Source: DSXF01 sp964387495
GTDB taxonomy: Bacteria > Chloroflexota > Anaerolineae > Anaerolineales > Villigracilaceae
DNA: 47,968 nt
NCBI GenBank assembly: GCA_964387495.1
Contig: CAYLXB010000018.1
Location: forward strand, 1 to 47,968
Direction: 5' to 3'
In this document: in pieces, positions 35,308 to 46,526 of the stretch
How the letters are laid out: every line of letters begins with the position of its first letter
Position numbering within the stretch: the stretch's first letter is position 1
Translations under genes and position numbers: made by a program
The notes under the pieces: generated by a model
What the model was told of the DNA's origin: nothing
Seen by the model: only the letters and a program-made list of their open reading frames with translations
The model's database searches: none

Positions 35308-35943
35308 CTATCCCCTCACCCACGGATTAAACATCCTCTCCTCCCCCACCGTCGTCCCCTCCCCGTGCCCGGGCAGCAGCCTCGTCTCCTCCGGCAGAGT
35401 AAACACCTCCCTCTGAATACTCTCCAGCAGCTGCTCCCAGTTTCCTCCCGGCAGATCGGCCCGGCCTACGGAGTTCTGGAAGATGAGGTCCCCGCAGAAG
35501 CAGGTCTGGGCCTGGGCGCAGTGGAAGATGCACAGGCCGGGAGTATGCCCGGGAGTATGGCGGACCTCGAATCGCAGGCTGCCAAGCCGCAGGCCCATAC
35601 CGTGCGCCAGTTCGAGCGTAGGTGCAGGGCTGGGAGGCAGGAAGAAACCGAACAGGACTGCGCCGCCCCGGTTGTCCCACAGCGGCCGGTCGGCAGGATG
35701 CAGGGCAATGAGCGGAGTAGGATTTAGCTCGCGTGCCAGCTCCGCTACGCCGCCGATATGGTCGAAATGCGCATGCGTGCACCATATCTGCCCGATACGC
35801 CAGCCCCGCTTTTCCGCCTCCGCCAGGATGACATGTCCATCCCAGGCCGGGTCGATCACCGCCGCCTCACCGTTTTCGGAATCCGCGATCAAGTACGTGT
35901 TGGTCTGCACCGGGCCGAGGGCGAGAGGGACGATTTCGAGCAT
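35308..35943 (-). CDS. Metallo-beta-lactamase-fold hydrolase (glyoxalase II-like)
   Basis: A 211-residue enzyme of the MBL fold, in the branch that includes hydroxyacylglutathione hydrolases. The metal-binding motif is H57-A-H59-F-D61-H62 (THAHFDHIGG). Downstream ligands are in HTPGHTPG, FCGDLIF and LLPGHGEGT. The start is the ATG at 35943, four bases after the MFS stop, giving the family-typical opening LEIVPLALGPVQTNTYLI. An extension to 36009 overlaps the MFS gene and is rejected. Its substrate is probably a thioester or similar small ester but cannot be fixed by sequence. It is the last gene of its operon. Confidence 0.9.
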   Translation of the reverse strand: MLEIVPLALGPVQTNTYLIADSENGEAAVIDPAWDGHVILAEAEKRGWRIGQIWCTHAHFDHIGGVAELARELNPTPLIALHPADRPLWDNRGGAVLFGFFLPPSPAPTLELAHGMGLRLGSLRFEVRHTPGHTPGLCIFHCAQAQTCFCGDLIFQNSVGRADLPGGNWEQLLESIQREVFTLPEETRLLPGHGEGTTVGEERMFNPWVRG

Positions 35944-35947
35944 GCGT

Positions 35948-37117
35948 TCAGTCCGAGAAAGGCGAATCGGATGGGATATTGACCGGCAGGATCGGTTCAC
36001 TCGCTGCATGCCTCGGCAGGAAAACCGCCGCGACCAGGAGCGCCAGCAGGATCAACCCGAGGCTGACCGGGAAGACCAGCACGGGATCGCGCGTGTACAA
36101 TGCGCCGGCCAGCAGCGGCGCCAGGACCACGGTCAGCGAATTGACGGTCTCTGCCAGTCCATAGGCCAGCCCCATCTGCGCCTGGTGGATGATGGCGCGC
36201 ACCTGGGCAAAATAAAGCGGCTTGGAGGCGCGGAAGCCTCCCAGCAGAAGATAACCTAAAGCGTACCAGGGCTGGCCCGTTCCAAGCCACATCAACATGG
36301 CGAACAAAGCCGTACAGGCCTGTGCCAGGATGGAACCCAGCCGGGCGGGCAGCTGCCCGAGCAGCAGGTTCATGAGCACATTCCCAAAATTACCCGCCGA
36401 ACCGATGGTTCCAATTGCACTCAACGAAAGCCCGCGTTCGGCCTGCAGAAAACGGGGGGTAAGCGGCTGGGGCAGGTACATGACGAACATCGAAATGAAA
36501 AGCACACCCAGAAAACCGAAGTAACGCCGGTTGGTCCACAGGCTGGGTGGCGGCGCGGCCGGGTCGTGAACTTCACATGCCTGCGGCCGGAGGAAGAAAA
36601 GGATCAAGGTGGAAGCCATGAAAATGAACGCAGCGACCTGGTAGACAAAACGCAGGGAAAAGTGGTCACCCAGGTAGCCGCCGATGAAAGGCCCCAGCAC
36701 GGCTCCCAGGTTGAAAGCCGCCGAGGTCAGGGTCATGGCGCGCGCCGGGGATAACTTACCGCTCGCGGCCGTTACATAACTGAACATCGGTGCAGAGACA
36801 AAGGCCGTGAGTCCATAGAGCAGCATCCCAACCACAAAGGCCGGCAGGCTGCGCGCCAGCGCCATCACCCCCGTGGACAGCATACCGGCCGACCAGGCGG
36901 CCAACAGCAGCGGTTTGCGCCCCACCCGGTCAGCCAGGTAACCGGCCGGGATATGCGCCAGCATCATGGCAAGACCAAAGGCACTGAAGATGCCTGCGGT
37001 CGTCATCGTGTCCGCGCCAAGTTCCTGAAGGTAGATCGGCTGGAAAATAAAGAACATCCCCTCGCCGATCCCCCAGGTGAAAAGCGAGATGGACAACAGG
37101 ATCAGATCAAGATTCAT
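35948..37117 (-). CDS. Major facilitator superfamily transporter
   Basis: A 389-residue integral membrane protein with about twelve hydrophobic segments in two halves. It carries the MFS signature after helix 2, GYLADRVGRKPLL, and a related loop later in the protein. The substrate is unknown; family relatives include drug and sugar exporters. The ATG at 37117 overlaps the stop of the esterase-like gene as ATGA. Its stop is four bases before the metallo-beta-lactamase gene, so the three are probably cotranscribed. Confidence 0.92.
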   Translation of the reverse strand: MNLDLILLSISLFTWGIGEGMFFIFQPIYLQELGADTMTTAGIFSAFGLAMMLAHIPAGYLADRVGRKPLLLAAWSAGMLSTGVMALARSLPAFVVGMLLYGLTAFVSAPMFSYVTAASGKLSPARAMTLTSAAFNLGAVLGPFIGGYLGDHFSLRFVYQVAAFIFMASTLILFFLRPQACEVHDPAAPPPSLWTNRRYFGFLGVLFISMFVMYLPQPLTPRFLQAERGLSLSAIGTIGSAGNFGNVLMNLLLGQLPARLGSILAQACTALFAMLMWLGTGQPWYALGYLLLGGFRASKPLYFAQVRAIIHQAQMGLAYGLAETVNSLTVVLAPLLAGALYTRDPVLVFPVSLGLILLALLVAAVFLPRHAASEPILPVNIPSDSPFSD

Positions 37118-37890
37118 AGTTGGGATACCCTGTGAATGAAGTCGGCCGCAGCCTGGTAGACGATGAGGCGCGGCGGTTCGCGCGGGATATTGTGGCCTGA
37201 GCCCGTCACCCAGAGCATGGTTTTATCGGTCGTGCCCAGCGCGGCGTAGTTCGCATCCGCATTCTCCGGCGGCACATAATGGTCATCCCGCGAGTGTACC
37301 AGCAGCACCGGCACGCGCACCTCTGGCAGTGCAAGGCGCATCTCGGCCAGCAGTTTGTTCAATTCCCCCACCGAGCGCACCGGGTTCTGGGGATAGGAAA
37401 CATGGTCTTTCCGCGCTTCCTGGTCGAACCAGCCGCTGCCCGGCGGGCCGCTTCCCTTGGGGACATATGGACAGATAAGACTCAGAAGCCGGGTGTAATT
37501 CAGCCGCCGGTCAGCCGGCAGGTGATGCGGTGTCGACATGGCAACCACGCTGCGTACATCCAGCCGCGTGGACATTAATATTGACAACACGCCGCCCATC
37601 GAAAGTCCGATCAGGTGGATTTCCTTGCTTATGCCGCCCAGCATATGATACCCGTCTTCGACCGATGCGATCCAATCGGTATATTGCGAGCGGACCATAT
37701 CCTCGGGGTGGGTGGCGTGGCCGGTCAGGCGGATTCCCAGGCAGGGAAAACCATGCTCCCGGTTGAGGTATTCTCCCATCCATCGCATTTCCTTGGGCGC
37801 ACCTGTGAAACCGTGGATGAGCAGGCAGCCGGGCAGATCCGGCTTGCCGGGGAAGAAGAAAGGTTCGGCGGTGGGGATGATTTGAGGCAT
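37114..37890 (-). CDS. Alpha/beta hydrolase, carboxylesterase or monoacylglycerol-lipase type
   Basis: A 258-residue serine hydrolase. The oxyanion motif is LLIHGFTG, the nucleophile elbow is GLSMGG with S97, the acid is D203 (or D202) in HSRDDHYVP, and the base is H233 in GSGHN. This pattern matches Est30-like carboxylesterases. The start is set at the ATG at 37890, seven bases past the preceding stop; an in-frame extension to 38004 overlaps that gene and is rejected. No signal peptide is seen, so it is probably cytoplasmic. The substrate is likely a medium-chain ester, by family. Confidence 0.9.
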   Translation of the reverse strand: MPQIIPTAEPFFFPGKPDLPGCLLIHGFTGAPKEMRWMGEYLNREHGFPCLGIRLTGHATHPEDMVRSQYTDWIASVEDGYHMLGGISKEIHLIGLSMGGVLSILMSTRLDVRSVVAMSTPHHLPADRRLNYTRLLSLICPYVPKGSGPPGSGWFDQEARKDHVSYPQNPVRSVGELNKLLAEMRLALPEVRVPVLLVHSRDDHYVPPENADANYAALGTTDKTMLWVTGSGHNIPREPPRLIVYQAAADFIHRVSQL

Positions 37891-37897
37891 AGTGAGT

Positions 37898-38617
37898 CTA
37901 TAAAAATTCGAGGACAGACGAGAGGCCATCCAGGTGTGGAGGGGATGGCCAGAGTAACCGGTGGATGGCAAGCAGGCAACTGGTGGTTTCATTGACAAAG
38001 GCATCCATCTCAGCCTGGGTCAGGTATTTCTTTTCCCGCTCCATCATCTCCCGGATTTCATCATGATCTGACTGGTAATAGGCCTTGATGTGGCTCAGCT
38101 GGCGGGGCAAAGCCTCAGGCGGGAGAAAATCCAGGTTATGGAGATCCGGTTCCGCGTCCAGAAAGATCCGCCAGTAGAGGCAATCCGGGTGAGCACGGAC
38201 ATACAGGTGATCCAGCCCGTACCAGTCCTTCTTGACTTCCCAGATAAAATCCTTGTCAGCAGCAAACTGCGCCGCAAAGCGCTCCTGGGTGGGCCGGCCA
38301 ACCACCCGCGTCCAGAGATTATCACTGATGAGATGGAAAAAGTACCCCAATCGGAAGGAGAAAGATGGAACATCCCGCACCGGATCCAGGCCATGCAAAT
38401 ACCGCCGGTAAAAATCCAGGTCGGCAATATCTTTGTGGACGCTGTGGCTGCGCTTGAAGTGGGTCACCTCCGGCGGCGGGGTAAAGTGCTCCCATTTTTC
38501 ATCCGGGATTCCAGAATCGGGGGCAATGTTTCCGATGGCAAATTGGCCCGCGTCCAAAGCAGGGATTCGCGCCAGCAAAGCCTCAGCGATGCGAAGATGG
38601 GCAATCCAGGTCGCCAT
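37898..38617 (-). CDS. Zinc-dependent phospholipase C-like metallohydrolase
   Basis: A 239-residue protein resembling the PF00882 zinc-dependent phospholipase C/hydrolase group. Evidence is an early TWIAHLRIAEAL, the GNIAPDSG motif, a HFKRSHSVHKD stretch and GYFFHLISDNLW, all carrying the expected His and Asp ligands. There is no signal peptide, so a cytoplasmic metallohydrolase is more likely than a secreted phospholipase. The ATG at 38617 is preceded by AGGA. The gaps to both neighbours are under ten bases. The family call is fairly good; the substrate is unknown. Confidence 0.75.
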   Translation of the reverse strand: MATWIAHLRIAEALLARIPALDAGQFAIGNIAPDSGIPDEKWEHFTPPPEVTHFKRSHSVHKDIADLDFYRRYLHGLDPVRDVPSFSFRLGYFFHLISDNLWTRVVGRPTQERFAAQFAADKDFIWEVKKDWYGLDHLYVRAHPDCLYWRIFLDAEPDLHNLDFLPPEALPRQLSHIKAYYQSDHDEIREMMEREKKYLTQAEMDAFVNETTSCLLAIHRLLWPSPPHLDGLSSVLEFL

Positions 38618-38626
38618 GTCCTGATT

Positions 38627-39166
38627 TTAGCCCATCCAGGGCGGATTGTGCTTTGCAATCTCCTGAAATACCGGGCAATCTGGGTCATGCGCCCCGGGCA
38701 GGTAGCCGGTGGACATCAGGAATTCGCTGACGATCTCCCCGCCGGTAAAGACAAAGGTTTTTCGGAACAATTTCGTCCACTCGTCCTTGGAACGCGGGTG
38801 ATGGGCATCCAGCCACCTCTTGAAGGAGCCATATTCCTCGCGCAAAGACTGGATCCGGCGGGCGTTCTCGATCGCCGCGTTGATCTTGAGCCGGTTGCGG
38901 ATGACTCCGGGGTCTGCCAGCAATCGGGCACGCTCACTATCGCTATAGGAGGCGACCATATCCACATCGAAGCCATCATAGGCGCGCCGGAATTCTGTCT
39001 GGCGCTTCAACATTAGGCTCCAGGAAAGGCCTGCTTGGTTGATTTCGAGCACGAGACGTTCGAAAAGAGCGGCATCATCCGCCAGCGGGAAGCCATACTG
39101 GGTATCATGGTAGGTTTTATTCAGGGTGTCTTCCGGGTGATTGCGGATGTAGGTGCAATAACTCAT
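38627..39166 (-). CDS. tag: DNA-3-methyladenine glycosylase I
   Basis: Tag removes 3-methyladenine from alkylated DNA, starting base-excision repair. The 179-residue protein has the zinc-site residues of the family: C4 (MSYCTY), a His in the TYHDTQYGFP motif, and His and Cys in GAHDPDC. The AGLSW motif is also present. The start is the ATG at 39166 after AGGA, which puts the Cys at position 4 as in E. coli Tag; a longer in-frame form to 39322 overlaps the next gene and is rejected. An unusual feature is the run of hydrolase and DinB genes around it. Confidence 0.93.
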   Translation of the reverse strand: MSYCTYIRNHPEDTLNKTYHDTQYGFPLADDAALFERLVLEINQAGLSWSLMLKRQTEFRRAYDGFDVDMVASYSDSERARLLADPGVIRNRLKINAAIENARRIQSLREEYGSFKRWLDAHHPRSKDEWTKLFRKTFVFTGGEIVSEFLMSTGYLPGAHDPDCPVFQEIAKHNPPWMG

Positions 39167-39170
39167 AAAC

Positions 39171-39587
39171 TTATCCTGAGACGTATTTTGCCCAACTGAC
39201 ATTCGGATATATGATGCGGGGATCATCTTGATCGATCTTGACCGGGAGGCTCTGACCCGGCTGGAGCATGGGCATTTGGGCAACTTCCACAAGCCATGCT
39301 GTTCGGGCAGGATAGGGCTCATTGGAGGGGGGTATTACTTCCAGGTTGAGTTCGTAACAAGCCCAGGTCGAGACCCCTCCATGCTCGCCGGTAATGATCC
39401 CGCCCTGAGCGCCCACGATTGTGGCCGAAGCCCAGACAGCCCTCGCCTGCCGCTCGACGAACGCCTCGGCACGCAGGCGGGTCTGCTCCACTGCCTGCCT
39501 TTGCCTGGCAAGATGGACAAAGGCCATGATAACCGCAGCAACAACTGCCAGGCCAATCACCGCAAAGACAACCAGGCTGGTGATCAT
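39171..39587 (-). CDS. Small membrane-anchored protein, unknown function
   Basis: A 138-residue protein not recognised. The N-terminus is one transmembrane helix (MITSLVVFAVIGLAVVAAVI), then a short basic stalk, then a beta-rich domain of about 90 residues with WASATIVGAQGG, CYELNLEVIPP, TAWLVEVAQMPMLQPGQSLPV and a terminal DQDDPRIIYP. The spacing of strands recalls DUF3592-like or NfeD-like small domains, but no assignment is safe. The ATG at 39587 overlaps the DinB gene stop as ATGA. Confidence 0.7.
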   Translation of the reverse strand: MITSLVVFAVIGLAVVAAVIMAFVHLARQRQAVEQTRLRAEAFVERQARAVWASATIVGAQGGIITGEHGGVSTWACYELNLEVIPPSNEPYPARTAWLVEVAQMPMLQPGQSLPVKIDQDDPRIIYPNVSWAKYVSG

Positions 39588-40123
39588 TTTATCAACTCCT
39601 GTCCCAGCTTGATTACATCCTCGAAATGCAGTTGATCGTGATAGATCCCAATCCGCAAGGTAACGATGAGGTTGATCCAGCCGAACAGCGGATCGTAGAG
39701 GAAAGTATTGCCGAGCAAAGCCGGATCCTTTTCAGTATAGAAGGACCGCACGGCAGCGTGCAAAGCGCGGTTCTCATCCATCAGAACCGCAAGCGGAACC
39801 GGCTTACGAGGCGTATGGCGCGGCGTCCATAGGAAACCCACCCACATTGGGAAGGTTCGCTTGCGGTAGGGGTCCTCGATTTTGGTCTGGAATGGATTAC
39901 TCCGGCGTTTTTCAGCCCGCCGTCCCTGGGTTTTCCATGCAAATTTGACATAGGGGAATGTGCTGGCGATCAACAGGTAATTGTGGTCCAGGATTTCACC
40001 GATACTCCACTCTCCCGCTGCAGGGCGCTGCCAGATTTGAGATTCTGCCATGCCAGCAAGACTGCTAAAAGCGCTCTCACGTTGGAAATCGAGCAGGTCA
40101 AGATAATCCAGAACGACATTCAT
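39584..40123 (-). CDS. DinB-family protein
   Basis: A 179-residue four-helix-bundle protein of the DinB/YfiT-like superfamily. The three metal-binding histidines are in expected places: H47 in GEILDHNYL near the N-terminus, and H162 and H166 in YHDQLHFEDV near the end. Such proteins include thiol-dependent transferases; the exact reaction is unknown. It is the first gene of the run 40123-35308. The ATG at 40123 has no strong Shine-Dalgarno sequence. Confidence 0.8.
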   Translation of the reverse strand: MNVVLDYLDLLDFQRESAFSSLAGMAESQIWQRPAAGEWSIGEILDHNYLLIASTFPYVKFAWKTQGRRAEKRRSNPFQTKIEDPYRKRTFPMWVGFLWTPRHTPRKPVPLAVLMDENRALHAAVRSFYTEKDPALLGNTFLYDPLFGWINLIVTLRIGIYHDQLHFEDVIKLGQELIK

Positions 40124-40176
40124 CTCAAAATTCCTCGGGCTTGCCCCGGACGAGAAGGCTCCTGAACAGAAATCAT

Positions 40177-40205
40177 TTCAGGCGGCAGTCTGGCTGCCGC
40201 CTGAA
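40177..40205. terminator. Hairpin between pepP-like and DinB genes
   Basis: TTCAGGCGGCAG (40177-40188) and CTGCCGCCTGAA (40194-40205) form a perfect 12-bp stem with a 5-base loop in the 118-base gap. A TTTTA tract follows on the plus strand; on the minus strand the tail is AATGATTT, a weaker signal. It most likely ends the pepP-like transcript. Confidence 0.7.
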
Positions 40206-40241
40206 TTTTACTCCGATTTTCTCAAATGGAAAAACCGCCGC

Positions 40242-41348
40242 CTATCCAAGCACCTGCAATTCACGCGGCAGGTCACTCAGGCATTCGGCTCCGTTCTCAG
40301 TGATGACCACATTGTCCTCGATCCGCACGCCGTTATGGTCCGGAATATAGATCCCCGGTTCCACAGTAAAAGCCATGCCGGGCTCGAGCACCTGCAGGTT
40401 ATCACTCCGAATGTAGGGATCCTCGTGTACTTCCATGCCAATCCCGTGCCCCGTGCGGGTGACAAAATACTGGCCGTACCCGGCTTTATCAATGACAGAT
40501 CGGGCGGCTTGATCCACGTGCGCACAGGCAGCGCCCGGTTTGGCCGCTGCGCGTCCGGCAGCGTTGGCTTCCTGCACGATCTGGTGAATCTTCTTCCACT
40601 CTGGGTCCACCCTGCCGATCGCAAAAGTGCGCGTCAGGTCTGAAATATAGTCGTCCGCTCCTGCACCCCAGTCGATCACCAGCATATCCCCGGCCTGGAG
40701 TTTGCGCTCGGAGGGGGTCGCATGTGGGTTGGCAGCGTTTAGCCCGCCGGAGACGATCGGGCTGAACGGCAAGCCTGGTTGGGCACCATGACGCAGGAGT
40801 TGGATCGTCAACTCTGCCGCAATCTCGCTTTCCGCCATACCAATTTTGACCTGCGGTATGGTCGCCAGCAGGGCCTGCTGGGCTATCTTGACCGCCTTGC
40901 GCATGATCTCGACCTCAGCCGCGTCTTTATGCGCCCGCAGAACAGCCACGACGTTCCCGCCATCCGGAAAGCTCGACATGGGTGCGCTGGAACGCAGCAT
41001 GCGGTATTCCAAAACCCGGATCTGGCGCGGCTCGATGCCCACTTTGCCGCCGTTGAAACCGATCGCCTGGACGGCCTCAGAAAAGACTGCATCCCAGTCG
41101 GCTGGGTTTTCGCCGTAGGAAAAACCCCGCAGCGCATACGGAGCAGCTCTGAGTTTTTGCTGTTCCAGTTCCGGCAGGATGATCACCGGGTCCATGCCGG
41201 GTTTGACCAAAAGGACAACCGGTCGTTCCATCAAATGAAAATGCAGACCCGTTAAGTAGGTCAGGCTGGGGCCAGGATTGAAGGCCATGCCGCTCAAGCC
41301 GGCATCCTCGATGGCAGCATAAAGACGATCAAGTCGGGCAGTATACAT
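40242..41348 (-). CDS. Xaa-Pro aminopeptidase (M24B metallopeptidase)
   Basis: Removes N-terminal residues ahead of proline in peptides. The 368-residue protein has a creatinase-like N-terminal domain (1-135) and a pita-bread catalytic domain with all five metal ligands: D226, D237, H301, E330 and E344, in DWGAGADDYISDLTR, GHGIGMEVHE, VEPGIY and RIEDNV. It is cytoplasmic, with no signal peptide. The ATG at 41348 follows CTGGAGGACTT, a good ribosome binding site, with a TATAAT upstream. It is probably transcribed on its own. Confidence 0.93.
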   Translation of the reverse strand: MYTARLDRLYAAIEDAGLSGMAFNPGPSLTYLTGLHFHLMERPVVLLVKPGMDPVIILPELEQQKLRAAPYALRGFSYGENPADWDAVFSEAVQAIGFNGGKVGIEPRQIRVLEYRMLRSSAPMSSFPDGGNVVAVLRAHKDAAEVEIMRKAVKIAQQALLATIPQVKIGMAESEIAAELTIQLLRHGAQPGLPFSPIVSGGLNAANPHATPSERKLQAGDMLVIDWGAGADDYISDLTRTFAIGRVDPEWKKIHQIVQEANAAGRAAAKPGAACAHVDQAARSVIDKAGYGQYFVTRTGHGIGMEVHEDPYIRSDNLQVLEPGMAFTVEPGIYIPDHNGVRIEDNVVITENGAECLSDLPRELQVLG

Positions 41349-41367
41349 AAGTCCTCCAGAGGCTTGA

Positions 41368-41373
41368 ATTATA
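41368..41373 (-). promoter_or_regulatory. Candidate -10 box upstream of the pepP-like gene
   Basis: A perfect TATAAT on the minus strand lies 20 bases ahead of the ATG at 41348, in the 39-base gap before the SDR stop. No good -35 box is evident. Confidence 0.35.
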
Positions 41374-41387
41374 ACTTGCCTGCCGCA

Positions 41388-42200
41388 TTAAAAATGGTGC
41401 ATCCGTCTGACAAAAGCATTATCGATCACCCAATCCACCAACCCCGGAGCCAGGGTATCCACCCAGAACACCGGCCGGAACCACCATGGAATAATGACCG
41501 CACGACACGGCTGTCGGGCCAGACGAACCACACGCCGGGCAATGGATTCTGACGACATATAAAGCCAGTCCGGAACTCTGAAAGAACGCTTTACGACATT
41601 GTTGCCGGTATGCTGGCCGAATTCCGTCAGAGCCGGCCCGGGATATATACCTGAAACTTTGATGCCGAAAGGATATACTTCGCGGCGCAGGGAGCTGGTG
41701 AAGGCACGCACGCCGTACTTGGTGGCCGAATACACGCTATAGAGAGGCGGGGCAATATAACCAGCAACAGAAGACATGTTGATGATGTGTCCACTGCGGC
41801 GGGCCAGCATATGGGGCAAGATAGCACGCGTCACCTGGATCAGGCCGGTCAGGTTTACTGCAATTTGCGTTTCGATATCCCGCACCGGGTCGAGGTTTTC
41901 CACCCAGTCCAGTCGTCCAAAACCGGCATTATTGAATAGGATATCGATCTGGTCATATACATCCAGGGCAGTCTGTACCATGATTTCAATTTCCTGGCGC
42001 TGGCTCAAATCCACCGGCACGACCAGGGCCTCGCCCCCTTGAGAGCGGATGCGCTCTGCCAGGTCTTGCAGGCGGTCGAGCCGGCGGGCAGCCAGTACCA
42101 CCTTGCAGCCTTCCTGTGCAAACAAACATGCCGCGTCTTCACCAAACCCCGAAGAAGCACCTGTGATTAAGACTACGCTGCCTTTCAATGAATTCGTCAC
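41388..42200 (-). CDS. Short-chain dehydrogenase/reductase
   Basis: A 270-residue NAD(P)-dependent oxidoreductase of the classical SDR type. The cofactor motif is TGASSGFG (13-20). NNAGF follows, then the catalytic Ser of INMSSVAGY and YxxxK in YSATKYG. The C-terminal tail ends in a hydrophobic stretch. It begins with GTG at 42200, five bases after AAGGAG, which overlaps the lon stop region. The substrate is unknown. Confidence 0.9.
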   Translation of the reverse strand: MTNSLKGSVVLITGASSGFGEDAACLFAQEGCKVVLAARRLDRLQDLAERIRSQGGEALVVPVDLSQRQEIEIMVQTALDVYDQIDILFNNAGFGRLDWVENLDPVRDIETQIAVNLTGLIQVTRAILPHMLARRSGHIINMSSVAGYIAPPLYSVYSATKYGVRAFTSSLRREVYPFGIKVSGIYPGPALTEFGQHTGNNVVKRSFRVPDWLYMSSESIARRVVRLARQPCRAVIIPWWFRPVFWVDTLAPGLVDWVIDNAFVRRMHHF

Positions 42201-42209
42201 ATCTGCTCC

Positions 42210-44687
<2,478 letters not shown>

Positions 44688-44716
44688 CTCATCAATTTCC
44701 TCTAATAGCCACAACC

Positions 44717-46051
44717 TTAATTATATAAGCAATTTTTCCAGGCAGCACGGATCTCACCGGCAAAAGCAACACTGCCTGCCGATAGAACCAAGGCCCGATT
44801 ATTGGCTAATTCCAGTGCCCTCTTCAGAGCACCGGCCGCAGGAGTCTCCACAGACACAGGGACTCCAGCCAGTTTTACCTGCTCGGCAATCCATTCTGCC
44901 GAAGGGGCCCGCGGGTGATCAGCCTGAGTGGCAACTACCCTCTCAAGCCGCGGCTTGAGTTCATCCAGGATACCCGGGATATCCTTATCTTCCAGTGCAC
45001 AAAAAATCAGGATAACCGGCCAGCCGGGGAAATAGTCATCCAGCGTCTGCCGGAGTCGCAAGGCTGAATCGCGGTTGTGCGCTGAGTCTAACACAACCGG
45101 CGGCTGGCGGCGCAGCAGCTCGAAACGTCCCGGCCATTTTACCTCAGCAAAGCCTCTTTGGATATGCGCTTCTTCAATTGCCAGCCCCTTCTCCCTCAGC
45201 TTCCATAAGGCAGCAACAGCCACGGCCGCGTTTTCTACTTGGTGCGCACCGAGCAATGGGATCTGGAAGTTTTGCGGTTCCTGGCCCGGCATCCAGGTTC
45301 GAACCATCTGGCCGTCCAATGAGTGCTCACCAGAGGCATAGAATAAATCCCGTCCAATCAGTGTCAGGGAAGACTCCTTTTCCTCAACTACGTGCAAGAG
45401 CACTCCGAGCGCTTCATCCCGCTGAGGAGCAGAGATGACCGGCACACCGGGTTTGATGATGCCAGCCTTCTCTCCTGCAATTTGAGCCAGCGTATTGCCA
45501 AGTACAGCCATGTGATCATAGGAAAGCGAAGTAATGACCGAAACGCGCGGCGTGACCACATTGGTAGCATCCAGCCGCCCTCCCAACCCAACCTCGATGA
45601 CTGCGACTTCCACCTTCTGGTGGGCAAAGTGGAGAAAGCCCAAGGCAGTGGTGATCTCGAAAGTAGTCAGCGCCGGGATGCGCGCAACGGCAGGTTTGAT
45701 CTCTTCGACCAATTCGACCAGAGCGGCGTGGGAGATGGGTTGCCCATCCACCTGAATACGCTCGGTATAATCCTGCAGATGTGGCGAAGTGTACAGGCCA
45801 GTGCGGTAGCCGGCAGCCTGTAACGCACTGGCCGAGAGAGCAGAAACCGATCCTTTGCCCTTCGTACCGGCAACGTGCAGGATAACATATTCTCTCTGCG
45901 GGTTGCCCAATGCCTCCATCAGTGCTACCATACGATCCAGGTTAAAATCTGCCTTGGCCAGATCAGAGGCTTTTTTCAGGCTATAATCGACGAAACTGTA
46001 GAGGTAGTCGAGGGCAAGGTTGTAGGCGGTTTCCGTATCCATTGGAAACAT
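44717..46051 (-). CDS. folC: Folylpolyglutamate synthase / dihydrofolate synthase
   Basis: Adds glutamate to dihydropteroate or tetrahydrofolate using ATP, giving retained polyglutamated folates. The Mur-ligase-type P-loop is GTKGKGS (62-68), preceded by a folate-binding N-terminal region. Other motifs are YTSPHLQDYTERI and the central VIEVGLGGRLDATNV. DSAHN stands in the linker, and a C-terminal Rossmann-like domain completes 444 residues, close to the typical 430. Either the ATG at 46051 or at 46042 could be the start; neither has a clear Shine-Dalgarno sequence. It is probably cotranscribed with lon. Confidence 0.93.
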   Translation of the reverse strand: MFPMDTETAYNLALDYLYSFVDYSLKKASDLAKADFNLDRMVALMEALGNPQREYVILHVAGTKGKGSVSALSASALQAAGYRTGLYTSPHLQDYTERIQVDGQPISHAALVELVEEIKPAVARIPALTTFEITTALGFLHFAHQKVEVAVIEVGLGGRLDATNVVTPRVSVITSLSYDHMAVLGNTLAQIAGEKAGIIKPGVPVISAPQRDEALGVLLHVVEEKESSLTLIGRDLFYASGEHSLDGQMVRTWMPGQEPQNFQIPLLGAHQVENAAVAVAALWKLREKGLAIEEAHIQRGFAEVKWPGRFELLRRQPPVVLDSAHNRDSALRLRQTLDDYFPGWPVILIFCALEDKDIPGILDELKPRLERVVATQADHPRAPSAEWIAEQVKLAGVPVSVETPAAGALKRALELANNRALVLSAGSVAFAGEIRAAWKNCLYN

Positions 46052-46106
46052 TGTAAAACGTAATTCGAGATTCGTAAATTGGATTTTCCACTCAAAAGGT
46101 GACCTG

Positions 46107-46526
46107 ATGGATTGCTTCCTCTGCCAAAAACATGCCGGGGTGGCTGCCCAGCCGCCAGGAGGATATATTTACAGGAGCGAATATTGGCAGGTATGCCATG
46201 CTCCCGTGGAAAAAGGTCCTTTGGGCACTTTATTCATCGAATCCAGCCGCCATTTCCTGGATTTTTCAGAGGCTTCTTCTGAAGAACTCGCTCAGTATGG
46301 CATCCTCCTGAAACAGGTATATACTGCCCTGCATACCTTGACTGGTGCAGAACGTATCTATCAGGTCGTTATGCTGGAAGGCATCCCTCACTTTCACGCC
46401 TGGCTGATACCGCGCGCTGCCGGTATCGAAGAGCGCGGCATCGCCTTTCTTGCAAAAGACCTGGCCTGCCAGGAGAGTCAAGCAAAAGAACTGGCCTCAG
46501 CGCTGCGGGAGATGCTGACACCGTGA
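46107..46526 (+). CDS. HIT-family nucleotide hydrolase-like protein
   Basis: A 139-residue histidine-triad-like protein. The N-terminus has the CFLC zinc-site pair (MDCFLCQKH), and the catalytic-triad region is HFHAWLIPR, giving HxH followed by a truncated third position. The usual HxHxH is therefore only partly kept, which may weaken catalysis. HIT proteins hydrolyse or transfer nucleotide phosphoramidates. The ATG at 46107 follows AAGGTG. Its stop overlaps the next gene as GTGA. Confidence 0.75.
   Translation: MDCFLCQKHAGVAAQPPGGYIYRSEYWQVCHAPVEKGPLGTLFIESSRHFLDFSEASSEELAQYGILLKQVYTALHTLTGAERIYQVVMLEGIPHFHAWLIPRAAGIEERGIAFLAKDLACQESQAKELASALREMLTP

Noticed and set aside
44688..44714. TTG start for lon at 44714
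   Set aside because: The ATG at 44687 has a good upstream AGAGGA at suitable distance, which lies inside the extended version.
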